Positions 17,628 to 26,340 of a stretch of 64,000 bases of DNA are shown here, one piece after another. The position numbers were made by a program, and so were the translations under genes. Each line of letters starts with the position of its first letter. Within the stretch, counting starts at the first letter, position 1. This stretch comes from Nonlabens ulvanivorans (GTDB taxonomy: Bacteria > Bacteroidota > Bacteroidia > Flavobacteriales > Flavobacteriaceae), in contig NZ_BBMK01000010.1 of the NCBI RefSeq assembly GCF_000755285.1, forward strand, positions 1-64,000, written 5' to 3'. Under the pieces are notes generated by a model. It ran no database searches, had not been told where the DNA came from, and saw only the letters and a program-made list of their open reading frames with translations.

Positions 17628-18237
17628 ATGAAAAAACTAATATTAACTTTAATCACCTGTGTATCATTAAGCTTAACTGGACAGGCACAAGAAAAAGCTT
17701 ATTGAAGTGATGGGAAGTGCAGGATTAAACATCTCTAACGTCTCTAATGCATTTGACAATACTAAATCTGATTTCAACTTTAACGCAGCTGTAGGTGCAG
17801 AATATTATTTTAGTGATCGATGGGGAATTAAAGCTAAAATTATACTAGATCAAAAAGGCTGGGCAGATGGTTTTATCTCTGATGAATTCGGTACTTTAAT
17901 AACAGACTTCAGACTCAGCTACACGACAATTCCTGTAACTGGTGTTTTACATTTTGGAAGAAGTGATAATTGGTATTTACACTTTGGAGGTTATGTAGGT
18001 TTTCTAAATGATGCAACAGCTCTTGCAAATGACTCTGATGTTTCTGAAGCATTTAGTAGTACCGATTTTGGATTTAATACAGGTATAGGTGTTCGCATTC
18101 CTATTTCAGATCAAGCAAAAATATTCTTTGAATATGATGCACAATCAGGATTAAACGATGTGTTTAAGGAGAATAACGGTGAAGCAGCTAGAAATGGCCG
18201 CAGTAGTATAAATGCAGGAATTGTGTTTAGTCTTTAA
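17628..18237 (+). pseudogene. outer membrane beta-barrel protein, one frameshift
   Basis: The ATG at 17628 starts a signal peptide (MKKLILTLITCVSLSLTGQAQEK), but the frame then stops at 17703. Removing one A from the five-A run at 17692-17696 joins it to LIEVMGSAGLNISNVSNAF and to the rest of a roughly 202-residue barrel ending SINAGIVFSL. The opening and strands resemble porin-family PF13568 proteins. Almost certainly an intact gene apart from that base. It is divergent from the gene at 16863. Confidence 0.78.
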
Positions 18238-18256
18238 AAACATTTTAAAAAATAAA

Positions 18257-18287
18257 AAAAGCTCTAAAATAATATTTTAGAGCTTTT
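18257..18287. terminator. bidirectional terminator
   Basis: A 14-bp stem (AAAAGCTCTAAAAT) with an AAT loop and T-runs on both strands, between convergent genes ending at 18237 and 18277. Confidence 0.88.
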
Positions 18288-19176
18288 TATTTTTATTGAT
18301 CTGTGGCTTTTCTTTATAAAAAACTAGAGTCACTTCTTCACCTACAACAAGACTTGATAATAAATCGATGGTCTCTCCTTTTCCATCAGATAATTTGATT
18401 TTTGCGGTATTAGGTGCCTCTTTACCTTCATTTAAAGCTGTGACAATAATTGTATTGACATCTTCTGTAAGTTGCAGTTCTATTTCTTTTTGCTTCTTTA
18501 CCGTACTATATGAAGACAAAATATCTTTACCATTTAAAGTGATTTTAATGATATCACCATCTACAGTGCCAGGATCCCAAATCATCAATTTTAAATAATC
18601 TTGGTTCCATATAATATTAACCTTTTCTCCACCTTTCAATCTATTATCTTCAAAACGACTCATGAATTGATTCATGTCTATTTTTTGCTTAGTACTATCT
18701 GCAATTTTATTAGACTTTGCGACCATTCTCTCAAATCGTTCAGTTCGCTTTTCAATTTTATCAGCAGCGTTAAGACTCAACTCACCATCAATGCAACTCG
18801 TTAAGTCATCATAATAGCTTTTAAAAGTTCCTTCTACTGCAGCCTTACCGTTAAGTTTTCTAGTTTTACCAGTAAAGTACACGTAACAAAAATCAAGTTC
18901 GGTAATATCAGACTTGGTATAAATAGTTGAAACCTCTCTAAATTCTAAAGTATTCTTACGATCATTAAATCGCCCAACAATAGAAGATTTAGTCTCGTGA
19001 TCTCCATTCATATCTGTATAAGAATATCCTTTAATAAGACCTTCTTTCTCAGTAAAATTAACTTTATAAGATATAAAGGTACTGTCTGGTAATTTCAAAA
19101 AACCTAGGTATTCATGTTCCTGTGCATTAGAGAATATTGAGAAGAAGATTACTACAATAAGAAGGTGCTTATTCAT
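18277..19176 (-). CDS. hypothetical secreted protein
   Basis: 299 residues with a signal peptide (MNKHLLIVVIFFSIFSNAQ) and no other membrane segment, so periplasmic or outer-membrane-associated. The N-terminal half looks like a beta-rich domain (HEYLGFLKLPDSTFISYKVNF, SYTDMNGDHETKSSIVGRF) with two cysteines; the middle (about 135-180) is charged and helical; the C-terminal part has a compact beta domain (GDIIKITLNGKDILSSY, VNTIIVTALNEGKEAPNTAKIKL) followed by a lysine-rich tail. I do not recognise the family. The C-terminal segment looks like domains that report on small ligands or extracellular scaffolds, but no function is claimed. Confidence 0.75.
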   Translation of the reverse strand: MNKHLLIVVIFFSIFSNAQEHEYLGFLKLPDSTFISYKVNFTEKEGLIKGYSYTDMNGDHETKSSIVGRFNDRKNTLEFREVSTIYTKSDITELDFCYVYFTGKTRKLNGKAAVEGTFKSYYDDLTSCIDGELSLNAADKIEKRTERFERMVAKSNKIADSTKQKIDMNQFMSRFEDNRLKGGEKVNIIWNQDYLKLMIWDPGTVDGDIIKITLNGKDILSSYSTVKKQKEIELQLTEDVNTIIVTALNEGKEAPNTAKIKLSDGKGETIDLLSSLVVGEEVTLVFYKEKPQINKNKKL

Positions 19177-19221
19177 TATAAATTATATATTTGGTAAATA
19201 TAACTAACTAAATTTTCTAAT

Positions 19222-19566
19222 ATGAAAACTAAATTGACTCTAGCTCTTATGAGCATTTTCATGCTGGTAAGCACATTAAGTTTTGCTTCTTTCCCAGTAG
19301 AACGCAACGTTGTTACTACAGTTAACACGGCAACAACTGTTGAAGAATCTACTACAACTGTTACTCTTTCTTCTCCAGCTGCTGCGGCACTTGATGAAGA
19401 AATGTGGATTGCAGCTGCTTTATGGTTCTTCTTAGGAGGATTTGCTGCTCACAGATGGTACTTAGGTAGCCCATGGTACTGGAATGTACTTTTCATTATC
19501 ACTTTAGGTGGTATAGGTATATGGTGGCTAGTTGATGGTATTCAAATACTTTCTGACAACTGGTAG
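19222..19566 (+). CDS. TM2 domain-containing protein
   Basis: 114 residues. A signal peptide (MKTKLTLALMSIFMLVSTLSFA) and a Thr/Val-rich linker precede a TM2 domain from about residue 60: WIAAALWFFLGGFAAHRWYLGSPW, then LGGIGIWWLVDGIQIL. TM2 is two membrane helices joined by a short turn; its role is unknown. A TATATTTG box at 19186-19193 sits 29 bp before the ATG. The gene ends in a strong terminator shared with aroQ. Confidence 0.88.
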   Translation: MKTKLTLALMSIFMLVSTLSFASFPVERNVVTTVNTATTVEESTTTVTLSSPAAAALDEEMWIAAALWFFLGGFAAHRWYLGSPWYWNVLFIITLGGIGIWWLVDGIQILSDNW

Positions 19567-19587
19567 AAATCAGTTCTAGACATTATT

Positions 19588-19615
19588 AAAAGGCCACTAT
19601 TTCTAGTGGCCTTTT
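19588..19615. terminator. bidirectional terminator
   Basis: A 12-bp stem (AAAAGGCCACTA) with a TTTC loop and T-runs on both sides; the right arm abuts the aroQ stop codon, so both convergent genes end here. Confidence 0.9.
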
Positions 19616-20035
19616 TTATAACTTAAAACTTTTAATGGCTAGTTCATAGCCTTTGAGTCCAAAACCACTAATGATCCCAGCGGCATTTTTTGAGATATAG
19701 GAAACATGTCTAAACTCTTCTCGATCCATCACATTTGAGATATGGACCTCAATTACAGGAACGCTTATACCTGCAACGGCATCTCCTATCGCTACAGAGG
19801 TATGCGTGTAGCCACCAGCATTAAAGATCACACCATCTACTCCATTTTCTTGAGCAGCATGTAATTCATTAATTAGTTCTCCTTCAACATTTGACTGGTA
19901 ATATGAAAGCTCAATATCTTTAAAAGAGAATTGTAGCTCTCTAAAATATTCCTCAAAACTTTTAGAACCATACGTTTCTGGTTCTCTCTTCCCTAATAGA
20001 TTTAAATTAGGACCATTAATGATGTGTATTTTCAT
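19616..20035 (-). CDS. aroQ: type II 3-dehydroquinate dehydratase
   Basis: 139 residues, the usual size for the small dodecameric enzyme that dehydrates 3-dehydroquinate in the shikimate pathway. Conserved sites: GPNLNLLGKREPETYG near the start with the catalytic-loop Arg and Tyr, FNAGGYTHTSVAIGDAV, and EVHISNVMDREEFRHVSYIS with the catalytic His. It is divergent from the xerD block with two barrels between, a variation on the common flavobacterial aroQ/xerD neighbourhood. Confidence 0.95.
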   Translation of the reverse strand: MKIHIINGPNLNLLGKREPETYGSKSFEEYFRELQFSFKDIELSYYQSNVEGELINELHAAQENGVDGVIFNAGGYTHTSVAIGDAVAGISVPVIEVHISNVMDREEFRHVSYISKNAAGIISGFGLKGYELAIKSFKL

Positions 20036-20057
20036 GGTTTAAAGATATTAGTAATTA

Positions 20058-20073
20058 CGCTTTCGCGAAAGCG
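20058..20073. repeat. 16-bp palindrome, perfect copy, upstream of aroQ
   Basis: Intergenic, 57 bp past the stop of the barrel gene at 20131 and 22 bp before the aroQ start on the same strand. Confidence 0.95.
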
Positions 20074-20130
20074 TGAAATAGAAAAACAACTACTTAGAAA
20101 AGTAACATTTTGAATGATAACAAAGTTTTA

Positions 20131-20631
20131 CTAAAACTTGAACGCTGCTCCTACTTGAACAGAATTTATTTTATCTCCATCATTTGTAATACCTTGATAG
20201 CCTACAGACAATAAAAGAGTATTATTATTAAATATTAATTTAGGTTCATATAATAAACCACCTTCATTTCCATCATTTACACCAACGGCATATCCAAGGT
20301 CAGCACCTAGAGCAAATTTTGAGCCTTGTAAAAGGTACATTGCCTTAAAGTTAATAGGAAGAAAAGAAATATTTTCAGTTTCGATCGTCTGACCTAATAT
20401 TTTTAAATCATCAATAATATAAGTAGTATACCCCAAAGATCCTCCTACTAAAAATTGATCTGACACAGAATTCAAATACATCAACTCAGCACCTATACCT
20501 AAAGAAGAATATCTGGAAAAATCGCTGATAGGAAAAGCAGATTTTAGACCTAAGGCTAGCTCACCATCTTGAGCATTAGATTTTCCCATTCCTAGTATTA
20601 TCAAAACAGCAATTAGTAGTGTATTTTTCAT
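20131..20631 (-). CDS. outer membrane beta-barrel-like protein
   Basis: 166 residues. Signal peptide (MKNTLLIAVLIILGMGKSNAQ), then alternating beta strands (LALGLKSAFPISDFSRYSSLGIGAELMYL, KFALGADLGYAVGVND) and a C-terminal strand ending VQVGAAFKF. The final Phe and strand periodicity suggest a small outer-membrane barrel. No named family recognised. I start at the ATG at 20631, two codons inside a longer reading. Confidence 0.72.
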   Translation of the reverse strand: MKNTLLIAVLIILGMGKSNAQDGELALGLKSAFPISDFSRYSSLGIGAELMYLNSVSDQFLVGGSLGYTTYIIDDLKILGQTIETENISFLPINFKAMYLLQGSKFALGADLGYAVGVNDGNEGGLLYEPKLIFNNNTLLLSVGYQGITNDGDKINSVQVGAAFKF

Positions 20632-20734
20632 AATCAAATAAGCTATTAATAAAGGTAAGTTAAATGTAGGAATTCATATCTTAAAACCTAATACACAACA
20701 TAAACATTTGGAATTAAGTACCATCATTAAACAA

Positions 20735-20760
20735 AAAAAGCAGCCCTGCGGCTGCTTTTT
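20735..20760 (-). terminator. rho-independent terminator
   Basis: An 11-bp stem (AAAAAGCAGCC) with a CTGC loop and T-runs on both strands, placed just past the stop of the porin gene at 20782 on the minus strand. Confidence 0.88.
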
Positions 20761-20781
20761 AAATCGTCGATTATAATCTCC

Positions 20782-21391
20782 TTAGAATTTGTATCCTAAT
20801 GATATCTGTAAATTTGAATTAGTAATGTCATCACCGAAGGTGTCATTATCCTTATACACATTACTCAATCCTATCATATAACGTGCGCTAACGTTAAATC
20901 CTTCTAGAGAAGTACCTTCTTTAAATTTATAAGCTAGTCCACCACCTACACTTAGATCGATAGTTTCTGCATTAAGTTCTTCATCAACATTTTCACCGTT
21001 AACTTCATACTTATCACTTACTAAGAAACCTATTTGTGGTCCTGCATCAATAGAGAATCCAGAATCAGCGATATAAAATTTAGCTAATACTGGTACGTTG
21101 ATGTAGTCTAATTTTAATACTTGTTCAACATTCTGCCCTAAAATCTCATCTTCTGATTGTAACCCTTGCGTAGAGTATACAACTTCACCTTGAAGTCCAA
21201 AAGTTTCATTAAACATATATTCTCCAGTAAGACCTACATGAAAACCAGTTCTTCCATCTGCGTCTTCAACATTATCTCCTGTTAATTTTGCAAAGTTAAC
21301 ACCACCTTTAACTCCAAAATCAATTTCTTGAGCTGATGACAGTCCAAAAGCAAACACTCCTAAAATTAAACTTAATGCAATTTTTTTTCAT
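20782..21391 (-). pseudogene. outer membrane beta-barrel (porin family), frameshift in the signal peptide
   Basis: The body reads VFAFGLSSAQEIDFGVKGGVNFAKLTG and ends in ISLGYKF, a porin-family barrel (PF13568-like) of about 202 residues. The ATG at 21391 is followed by eight A; with seven the N terminus becomes MKKIALSLILG and joins smoothly to the body. One extra A in a homopolymer therefore hides the start. Closely related in plan to the barrel at 16136 (shared GVKGGVNFA, YINVPVLAKF, GPQIGF). Probably an intact gene. Confidence 0.82.
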
Positions 21392-21563
21392 AATATTTTG
21401 ATTTTTATTAGTTCGATGCAAATATAATTGCACTAAAAACCATCATGTATTAAAAAAATGATAAGGACTCTTAAAGGATGTTAATTGAAAAATGTTGCTT
21501 TTTAATATTCAGTCACTTAAATAATTCCTTTAAATTATATTTAACACAACCTAAATTATATCC

Positions 21564-21593
21564 TTTACAAAAACAGTAATACTTCTACCTTTA
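21564..21593 (+). promoter_or_regulatory. possible xerD promoter
   Basis: TTTA (21564-21567), 18 bp, TACCTTTA (21586-21593): both boxes are one base off consensus. The start codon is only 5 bp further on, implying a very short or absent leader. Confidence 0.4.
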
Positions 21594-21598
21594 CATTT

Positions 21599-22495
21599 AT
21601 GAAATGGGAACACGGCATTAAAGACTTCATGACATACTCTAGACTAGAACGCAGTCTAGCAGACAATACCTTAAAAGCATACCGTCGAGATCTAGAAAAA
21701 CTCATTAAATGGTTATCAGATAATGAAATAACCCAATCACCTATTCACATCACCACAAATACAGTAAGAGATTACATTTATGAACTCGCAAAAAACGTGT
21801 CTGCTCGATCTCAAGCGCGTGCTTTAAGCAGTCTCAAGGCCTTTTTCAATTATTTGATGTTAGAAGATTATAGAAAAGACAATCCATTAGAATTAATTGA
21901 ATCACCTAAAATAGGACGTAAGTTACCAGACACCTTAAGTACTAGCGAGATCGATGCGCTTATCAATTCCATAGATCGTTCTACTCCACAAGGCGAGCGC
22001 AATCGCGCTATTCTTGAGACATTATACGGCTGTGGATTGCGTGTCAGTGAGCTCACAACACTTAAAATTAGTGATCTATTTTTTGACGAAGGTTTTATAA
22101 AAGTGACTGGTAAAGGAGACAAGCAACGATTTGTACCCATAGGTGACTTTACTATAAAAGTAATCAACCTATACAGAAATGAGATAAGATGCCATAAACC
22201 TATAAAACCACAGCATACAGATACATTATTTCTTAATAGGCGTGGCGCTGGACTTACGCGTGCTATGATCTTTCACATCATAAAAGAGCTTAAAATTAAA
22301 GCTGGTATTACAAAAAAAATCAGTCCGCATACCTTCCGTCATTCATTTGCAACTCACTTGTTAGAAAATGGTGCTGATCTTAGGTCTATTCAAATGATGC
22401 TAGGACATGAAAGCATTACCACCACTGAAATTTATATGCATGTCGATCGAGCACACCTCGCTAAGGTCATGGAAAAACACCATCCTAGAGCATAA
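21599..22495 (+). CDS. xerD: site-specific tyrosine recombinase XerD
   Basis: 298 residues, standard XerD length. The N-terminal SAM-like core-binding domain (FMTYSRLERSLADNTLKAYRRDLEKLIKWL) is followed by the catalytic domain: Arg in YGCGLRVSELTTLKISD, Lys in VTGKGDKQRFVPIG, HTFRHSFATHLLENGADLRSIQMMLGH, and the nucleophilic Tyr in EIYMHVDRAHL. It resolves chromosome dimers at dif with its partner. No phage or integron context, so this is the housekeeping recombinase. A palindrome copy lies 47 bp beyond its stop. Confidence 0.93.
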   Translation: MKWEHGIKDFMTYSRLERSLADNTLKAYRRDLEKLIKWLSDNEITQSPIHITTNTVRDYIYELAKNVSARSQARALSSLKAFFNYLMLEDYRKDNPLELIESPKIGRKLPDTLSTSEIDALINSIDRSTPQGERNRAILETLYGCGLRVSELTTLKISDLFFDEGFIKVTGKGDKQRFVPIGDFTIKVINLYRNEIRCHKPIKPQHTDTLFLNRRGAGLTRAMIFHIIKELKIKAGITKKISPHTFRHSFATHLLENGADLRSIQMMLGHESITTTEIYMHVDRAHLAKVMEKHHPRA

Positions 22496-22542
22496 TTAGT
22501 TTCTATTAAAGTTATGTCAAAGTGATGAAATTGCTTTTATCT

Positions 22543-22557
22543 CGCTTTCGCGAAAGC
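22543..22557. repeat. palindrome copy, 15 of 16 bp, after xerD
   Basis: Intergenic copy with a perfect core, 47 bp after the xerD stop and 25 bp before the aldo/keto reductase start. Confidence 0.92.
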
Positions 22558-22582
22558 TAACTTTATAAAAAAACTAAAACAT

Positions 22583-23530
22583 ATGAAATCTTTAAAATTT
22601 AAAAATGGCGATGAGCTATTCCCAATAGGTTTAGGAACATGGAAGTCAAAACCAGGTGAAGTTAAAAGTGCCGTAATCAGCGCACTAGAGTCAGGTTATA
22701 AACACATCGATTGTGCGTCTATATACGGTAATGAAAAAGAAATAGGAGAAGCATTTAACGAGGTATTCTCAAAAGGAGAAATCAAAAGAGAAGATGTATG
22801 GATTACCTCAAAACTGTGGAACAATGCACATCTACCTAATGATGTTGAACCTGCAATGCAGCAAACACTTAAAGATTTACAATTAGATTATCTGGATCTA
22901 TATCTTATACACTGGCCAGTAGCTTTTAAACCTAGTGTGCAATCAGCCGAAGGTCCTGAAGATTACTTAACACCGCAAGAAGCGCCTATTACAGACACAT
23001 GGAATGCCATGAGTAAATTAAAACAAAAAGGCCTTGCAAAGCATATAGGAGTCTCTAATTTCAGCAAACAAAAATTAGAAGCGCTTATCGCAAATACTGA
23101 TGAGGTCCCAGAAATGAATCAAGTTGAACTTCATCCATTACTACAACAAAATGAACTTTTTGAATATTGCAGTAATAAAGGAATCCATCTTACAGGTTAT
23201 TCTCCTCTAGGTAGTGGAGACAGATCTGATGGCATGAAACAAGAGAACGAGCCTAATATGTTTGAAAAAACAGAAGTTCAAAAGATAGCTAGTAAGCATA
23301 ATGTATCTCCAGCACAAGTCTTAATCAACTGGTCAGCACAACGTGGAACTGCAGTAATTCCAAAATCTACAAATCCTGGAAGAATCAAGCAAAATCTCGA
23401 AGCTGCCCAATTGCAACTAGATAAGGATGATCTAAAAGATCTAGCGCAACTAGACGAACATTACAGGTATGTAACCGGTAAATTTTTTGAGGTTGAAGAG
23501 AAAGGTTACAAAAACATTTATGACGAATAA
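22583..23530 (+). CDS. aldo/keto reductase
   Basis: 315 residues of an NADPH-dependent (alpha/beta)8 barrel family. The catalytic set is visible: Asp43 and Tyr48 in GYKHIDCASIYGNE, Lys in WITSKLWNN, and His in LDLYLIHWPVAF. GVSNFSKQKLEALI and the C-terminal IPKSTNPGRIKQNLEA contact the cofactor. It resembles aldose/aldehyde reductases acting on small carbonyls; the natural substrate is not evident. Single gene with a terminator hairpin 38 bp after its stop. Confidence 0.9.
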   Translation: MKSLKFKNGDELFPIGLGTWKSKPGEVKSAVISALESGYKHIDCASIYGNEKEIGEAFNEVFSKGEIKREDVWITSKLWNNAHLPNDVEPAMQQTLKDLQLDYLDLYLIHWPVAFKPSVQSAEGPEDYLTPQEAPITDTWNAMSKLKQKGLAKHIGVSNFSKQKLEALIANTDEVPEMNQVELHPLLQQNELFEYCSNKGIHLTGYSPLGSGDRSDGMKQENEPNMFEKTEVQKIASKHNVSPAQVLINWSAQRGTAVIPKSTNPGRIKQNLEAAQLQLDKDDLKDLAQLDEHYRYVTGKFFEVEEKGYKNIYDE

Positions 23531-23567
23531 ACAAATGTTTAATTTAATGTAAACAAACATGTTACAT

Positions 23568-23591
23568 AAAATACCCTATAAAGGGTATTTT
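23568..23591 (+). terminator. terminator after the aldo/keto reductase gene
   Basis: A 10-bp stem (AAAATACCCT) with an ATAA loop and a short T-run. Confidence 0.75.
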
Positions 23592-23702
23592 TATGAGCTA
23601 GATTTTCTTAACTTTATACCGTAGTAATTAAGCAAAACTTTTTAAGTACGCATTAATTAAAAAGCTGTGAGAGGTTTATTATTAATCATCCCACTAATTA
23701 TT

Positions 23703-23756
23703 ATGAATATGAAAACCTGTAAAAAGGTGATCAAAAAGAAAACTCTAGACGTGTAG
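23703..23756 (+). CDS. possible 17-residue peptide
   Basis: ATG to TAG, encoding MNMKTCKKVIKKKTLDV, very lysine-rich, with a second ATG two codons in. Its end lies inside the loop of the inverted repeat at 23739-23775. There is no homology I can recognise and short readings occur by chance. It is listed because a hairpin directly covers its stop. Confidence 0.2.
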   Translation: MNMKTCKKVIKKKTLDV

Positions 23757-23775
23757 GGGGGGCGACTAGAGTTTT
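23739..23775. terminator. inverted repeat around a seven-G tract
   Basis: Arms AAAACTCTAG and CTAGAGTTTT, 10 bp, separated by 17 bp containing GGGGGGG at 23756-23762. It could be a terminator for a short plus-strand transcript. Confidence 0.5.
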
Positions 23776-23785
23776 ACTTTATAAT

Positions 23786-23816
23786 AAAAGAGCGCTGCAT
23801 TATGCAGCGCTCTTTT
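23786..23816 (-). terminator. terminator of rny
   Basis: A 14-bp stem (AAAAGAGCGCTGCA) with a TTA loop, followed on the minus strand by T-rich sequence, 22 bp past the rny stop. Confidence 0.85.
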
Positions 23817-23837
23817 TAGTTTAAGAAAATAATATAA

Positions 23838-25422
23838 TTATTTTGCAATATTAACTGCTCTTGTCTCTCTAATCACAGTTACTTTAACTTGACCTGGATA
23901 GGTCATATCTGTTTGAATCTTTTGTGAGATTTCAAAAGATAATTGTGCAGCCTTATCATCGCTTACTTTTTCACTTTCTACAATTACACGCAATTCGCGA
24001 CCTGCTTGAATTGCATATGCTTTTTCTACTCCATTAAATCCAAATGCAATTTCTTCAAGATCTTTTAGTCGTTGTATATATGAATCTAGTACCTGGCGTC
24101 TAGCTCCTGGACGTGCACCGCTTATAGCATCACATACCTGTACGATAGGAGAAAGTAATGATGTCATCTCAATTTCATCGTGGTGAGCACCTATCGCATT
24201 ACAAACTTCAGGTTTTTCACCATGCTTCTCAGCCAGGTTCATACCTAAAATTGCGTGAGGTGTTTCATCTTCTGTTTCTGGCACCTTACCTATATCGTGT
24301 AATAGTCCGGCACGTTTTGCAAGTTTAGGATTCAACCCTAACTCTGCCGCCATGGTACCACATAATTTTGCTACCTCTCTACTATGCTGTAACAAGTTTT
24401 GTCCATAAGAAGAACGATATTTCATTCTACCTACCATTTTAATCAACTCTGGATGTAGACCATGTATTCCTAAATCAATCACGGTACGTTTTCCAACCTC
24501 AGCAATTTCTTGATCAATTTGTTTTCTAGTTTTTGCAACTACCTCTTCAATTCTAGCTGGGTGAATACGTCCATCTGTCACTAATTTATGTAATGACAAA
24601 CGAGCTACCTCTCTACGTACTGAGTCAAAACAAGAAAGAATAATTGCGTCTGGTGTGTCATCAACTATAATCTCCACACCAGTCGCAGCTTCAATAGCTC
24701 TAATATTGCGACCTTCACGTCCTATTATACGACCTTTTACATCATCTGACTCAAGATTGAATACAGATACACAGTTTTCCACAGCTTCTTCAGTACCTAT
24801 GCGCTGTATTGTATTAATAATAACTTTACGTGCTTCTTGTGTTGCTGTAAGTTTTGCCTCTTCGATAGTACTTTGCACTATACTCATCGCTTCGGTCTTT
24901 GCCTTATCTTTGAGAGACTCTACTAATTGTTTTTTAGCATCTTCACCGGACATACCGCTGATTACCTCAAGTTGCTTTACTTGAGACTCGTGCATTTTTT
25001 CAACTTCGGCTTGTTTTTTTAGAATCGATTCTCTTTTGGAATCTAAGTCTTCTATTTTACTAGATAGTTTCTGTTCTAATTGTTTAGTTTTAGCCAGTTC
25101 ACTAGACGCTTTAGACTCCTTATCCCTTGTACGCTTTTCGGCGTCGCTCATTTTCTTTTCGCGATTCATGATTTCTTTCTCATGTTGCGATTTAAGCTCT
25201 ATAAATTTTTCTTTTGCCTTAAACGTTTTTTTCGTTTTTAATTTTTTCGCCTTCTACTTGGGCTTCTTTAATTAAAGACTTTGCTTCTTTCTGTGCATCG
25301 GCTATAAGTTGAGAGGCCTTGCCTTTTTCAACTATTGATTTTGCTATGAAGTAGCCTATTGCTAGACCTACTACTAATGCTACGATAGCATATATGATTG
25401 GTGTCATTGCTGATGTTTCCAT
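23838..25422 (-). pseudogene. rny: ribonuclease Y, one frameshift
   Basis: Two fragments make a full RNase Y of about 525 residues: an N-terminal membrane anchor (MTPIIYAIVALVVGLAIGYFIAK), a long charged coiled coil, a KH domain ([30 protein letters not shown]), and an HD phosphohydrolase domain ([21 protein letters not shown]). It is a membrane-bound endoribonuclease that starts mRNA decay. The frame breaks in the coiled coil at a seven-A run (25226-25232 on the plus strand); with six, [22 protein letters not shown] reads through. The intact conserved domains and the gene's importance suggest a sequence error. Confidence 0.88.
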
Positions 25423-25439
25423 TGGTTATTATATATAAA

Positions 25440-25600
25440 AAACCTGCACAAGTTGGGTTTTGAATGAACTCCTTAAATAAAGTTTAAGGTTAACTGGTTG
25501 ATCAAGGATCCGGCTCATAGGTCCGGCTTGCTTTTACAACCACGACTCACCTTTTTTAAAGAATTACGTGTTGAGTTCACCAAAAAATGAAACAAGTCAG
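25440..25600 (-). ncRNA. ssrS: probable 6S RNA
   Basis: The gap between zapA and rny is GC-richer than its surroundings and folds well. On the minus strand TGAACTC near the 5' side pairs with GAGTTCA near the 3' side, CAACACG pairs with CGTGGTTG, there are GCCGGACC and GAGCCGGATCC segments in the centre, and a CCTTAAA/TTTAAGG hairpin. It ends near an AAACC/GGTTT stem with a T-run at 25436-25442. 6S RNA is commonly found just downstream of zapA, including in flavobacteria, which is the main reason for the name. Ends are approximate. Confidence 0.5.
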
Positions 25601-25628
25601 GTAGTAACTGTTTATGTTTAAAGAACGA

Positions 25629-25919
25629 CTAAGGTAGTTGTTGAGACAATAACTGGTTCAAGACTTCTAATTGTTCTTGCGCCTGGGCTACATCTTCACT
25701 ACTATCTATATTTATTTGTTCAGCTTTTGCTGCAAATTGAAGAGCACACATTGCTAGAACGTCTTGCTTATCTCTTACGGCATAACTGCTTTCAAGCTGT
25801 TTAATCATTGCCTCAATATTTTTTGCTGCTTTACGCAAACCTTCTTCACGAGAAGGATCTATGGTTAGTGGATAAACACGATCTGCAATTGAAATCTTTA
25901 TTTTTAGTTTATCTGCCAC
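25629..25919 (-). CDS. zapA: cell division protein ZapA
   Basis: 96 residues: an N-terminal beta-rich ZapA core (ADKLKIKISIADRVYPLTIDPSREEGLRKAAKNIEAMIKQL) and a coiled coil ending in a Gln-rich tail. It bundles FtsZ filaments at the division ring. I start it at the GTG giving MADKLKIK, since that is the family start and this GTG shares a base with the stop of the upstream gene (TAGTG); an ATG eight codons earlier overlaps that gene. The downstream neighbour is the probable 6S RNA. Confidence 0.9.
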   Translation of the reverse strand: MADKLKIKISIADRVYPLTIDPSREEGLRKAAKNIEAMIKQLESSYAVRDKQDVLAMCALQFAAKAEQINIDSSEDVAQAQEQLEVLNQLLSQQLP

Positions 25920-26209
25920 TATGAAGCTATTTGATCTATACACTGATCGAGTTCACGAATCAATGCGTTTATTTTGAGCTTGGTTTTTGTTTTATAATCG
26001 TCACTACCCAGCATAGCATTTGCGGTTTTAAGGGCCACAATTCTCTCTTCACTAACTTTTAACGCCTCAACGAGCTCTTTATTATCGTCTTCTAGCAAGG
26101 ACATTTCAGCCTTTTGCTGTTCATTCTGCGTTTTTAATCGCACATTTTCTTCAATTAAAGCTTTGATTTTAAGCTCTATGGTTGCTATTTGAGAAGAAAG
26201 TGTTGGCAC
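25919..26209 (-). CDS. coiled-coil protein upstream of zapA
   Basis: 96 residues, almost entirely a charged heptad-repeat coiled coil (IATIELKIKALIEENVRLKTQNEQQKAEM...). No signal peptide or membrane span. It overlaps zapA by one base and is co-transcribed with it, and a small coiled-coil gene in this place is common in flavobacteria. A ZapB-like role beside ZapA is plausible but inferred only from size, coiled coil and neighbour. Confidence 0.75.
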   Translation of the reverse strand: MPTLSSQIATIELKIKALIEENVRLKTQNEQQKAEMSLLEDDNKELVEALKVSEERIVALKTANAMLGSDDYKTKTKLKINALIRELDQCIDQIAS

Positions 26210-26305
26210 TTGAGCAAATTTTATACTGTTCTTACAAAATTAGGATTACCGCGAGACTTATCAAACATTATTGGAACAAAGTTTGAAAGACCAGTAAGAA
26301 ATCTC

Positions 26306-26336
26306 TTTGCAAGTTGGCGCAAGCCTATTATATTTA
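26306..26336 (+). promoter_or_regulatory. promoter of the M23 peptidase gene
   Basis: TTTG at 26306-26309, 19 bp, TATATTTA at 26329-26336: near-perfect Bacteroidota promoter. The ATG follows four bases after the -7 box, so the transcript may be leaderless. Confidence 0.55.
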
Positions 26337-26340
26337 GCCT

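Larger units (their letters stand above)
23531..23837. other. intergenic region between the reductase gene and rny
   Basis: About 307 bp without a normal gene. It holds the reductase terminator (23568-23591), a 17-codon reading from 23703 to 23756, an inverted repeat around a seven-G tract (23739-23775), and the rny terminator (23786-23816). Between 23592 and 23702 I see only AT-rich sequence. Confidence 0.7.

Noticed and set aside
19186-19193. Strong promoter for the TM2 gene
   Set aside because: The -7 box fits but no -33 box is found at 17-23 bp, so it is only mentioned in the gene entry.
21599-22495. Integron or phage integrase
   Set aside because: The protein has XerD length and motifs, and no attachment site, cassette or phage gene is near.
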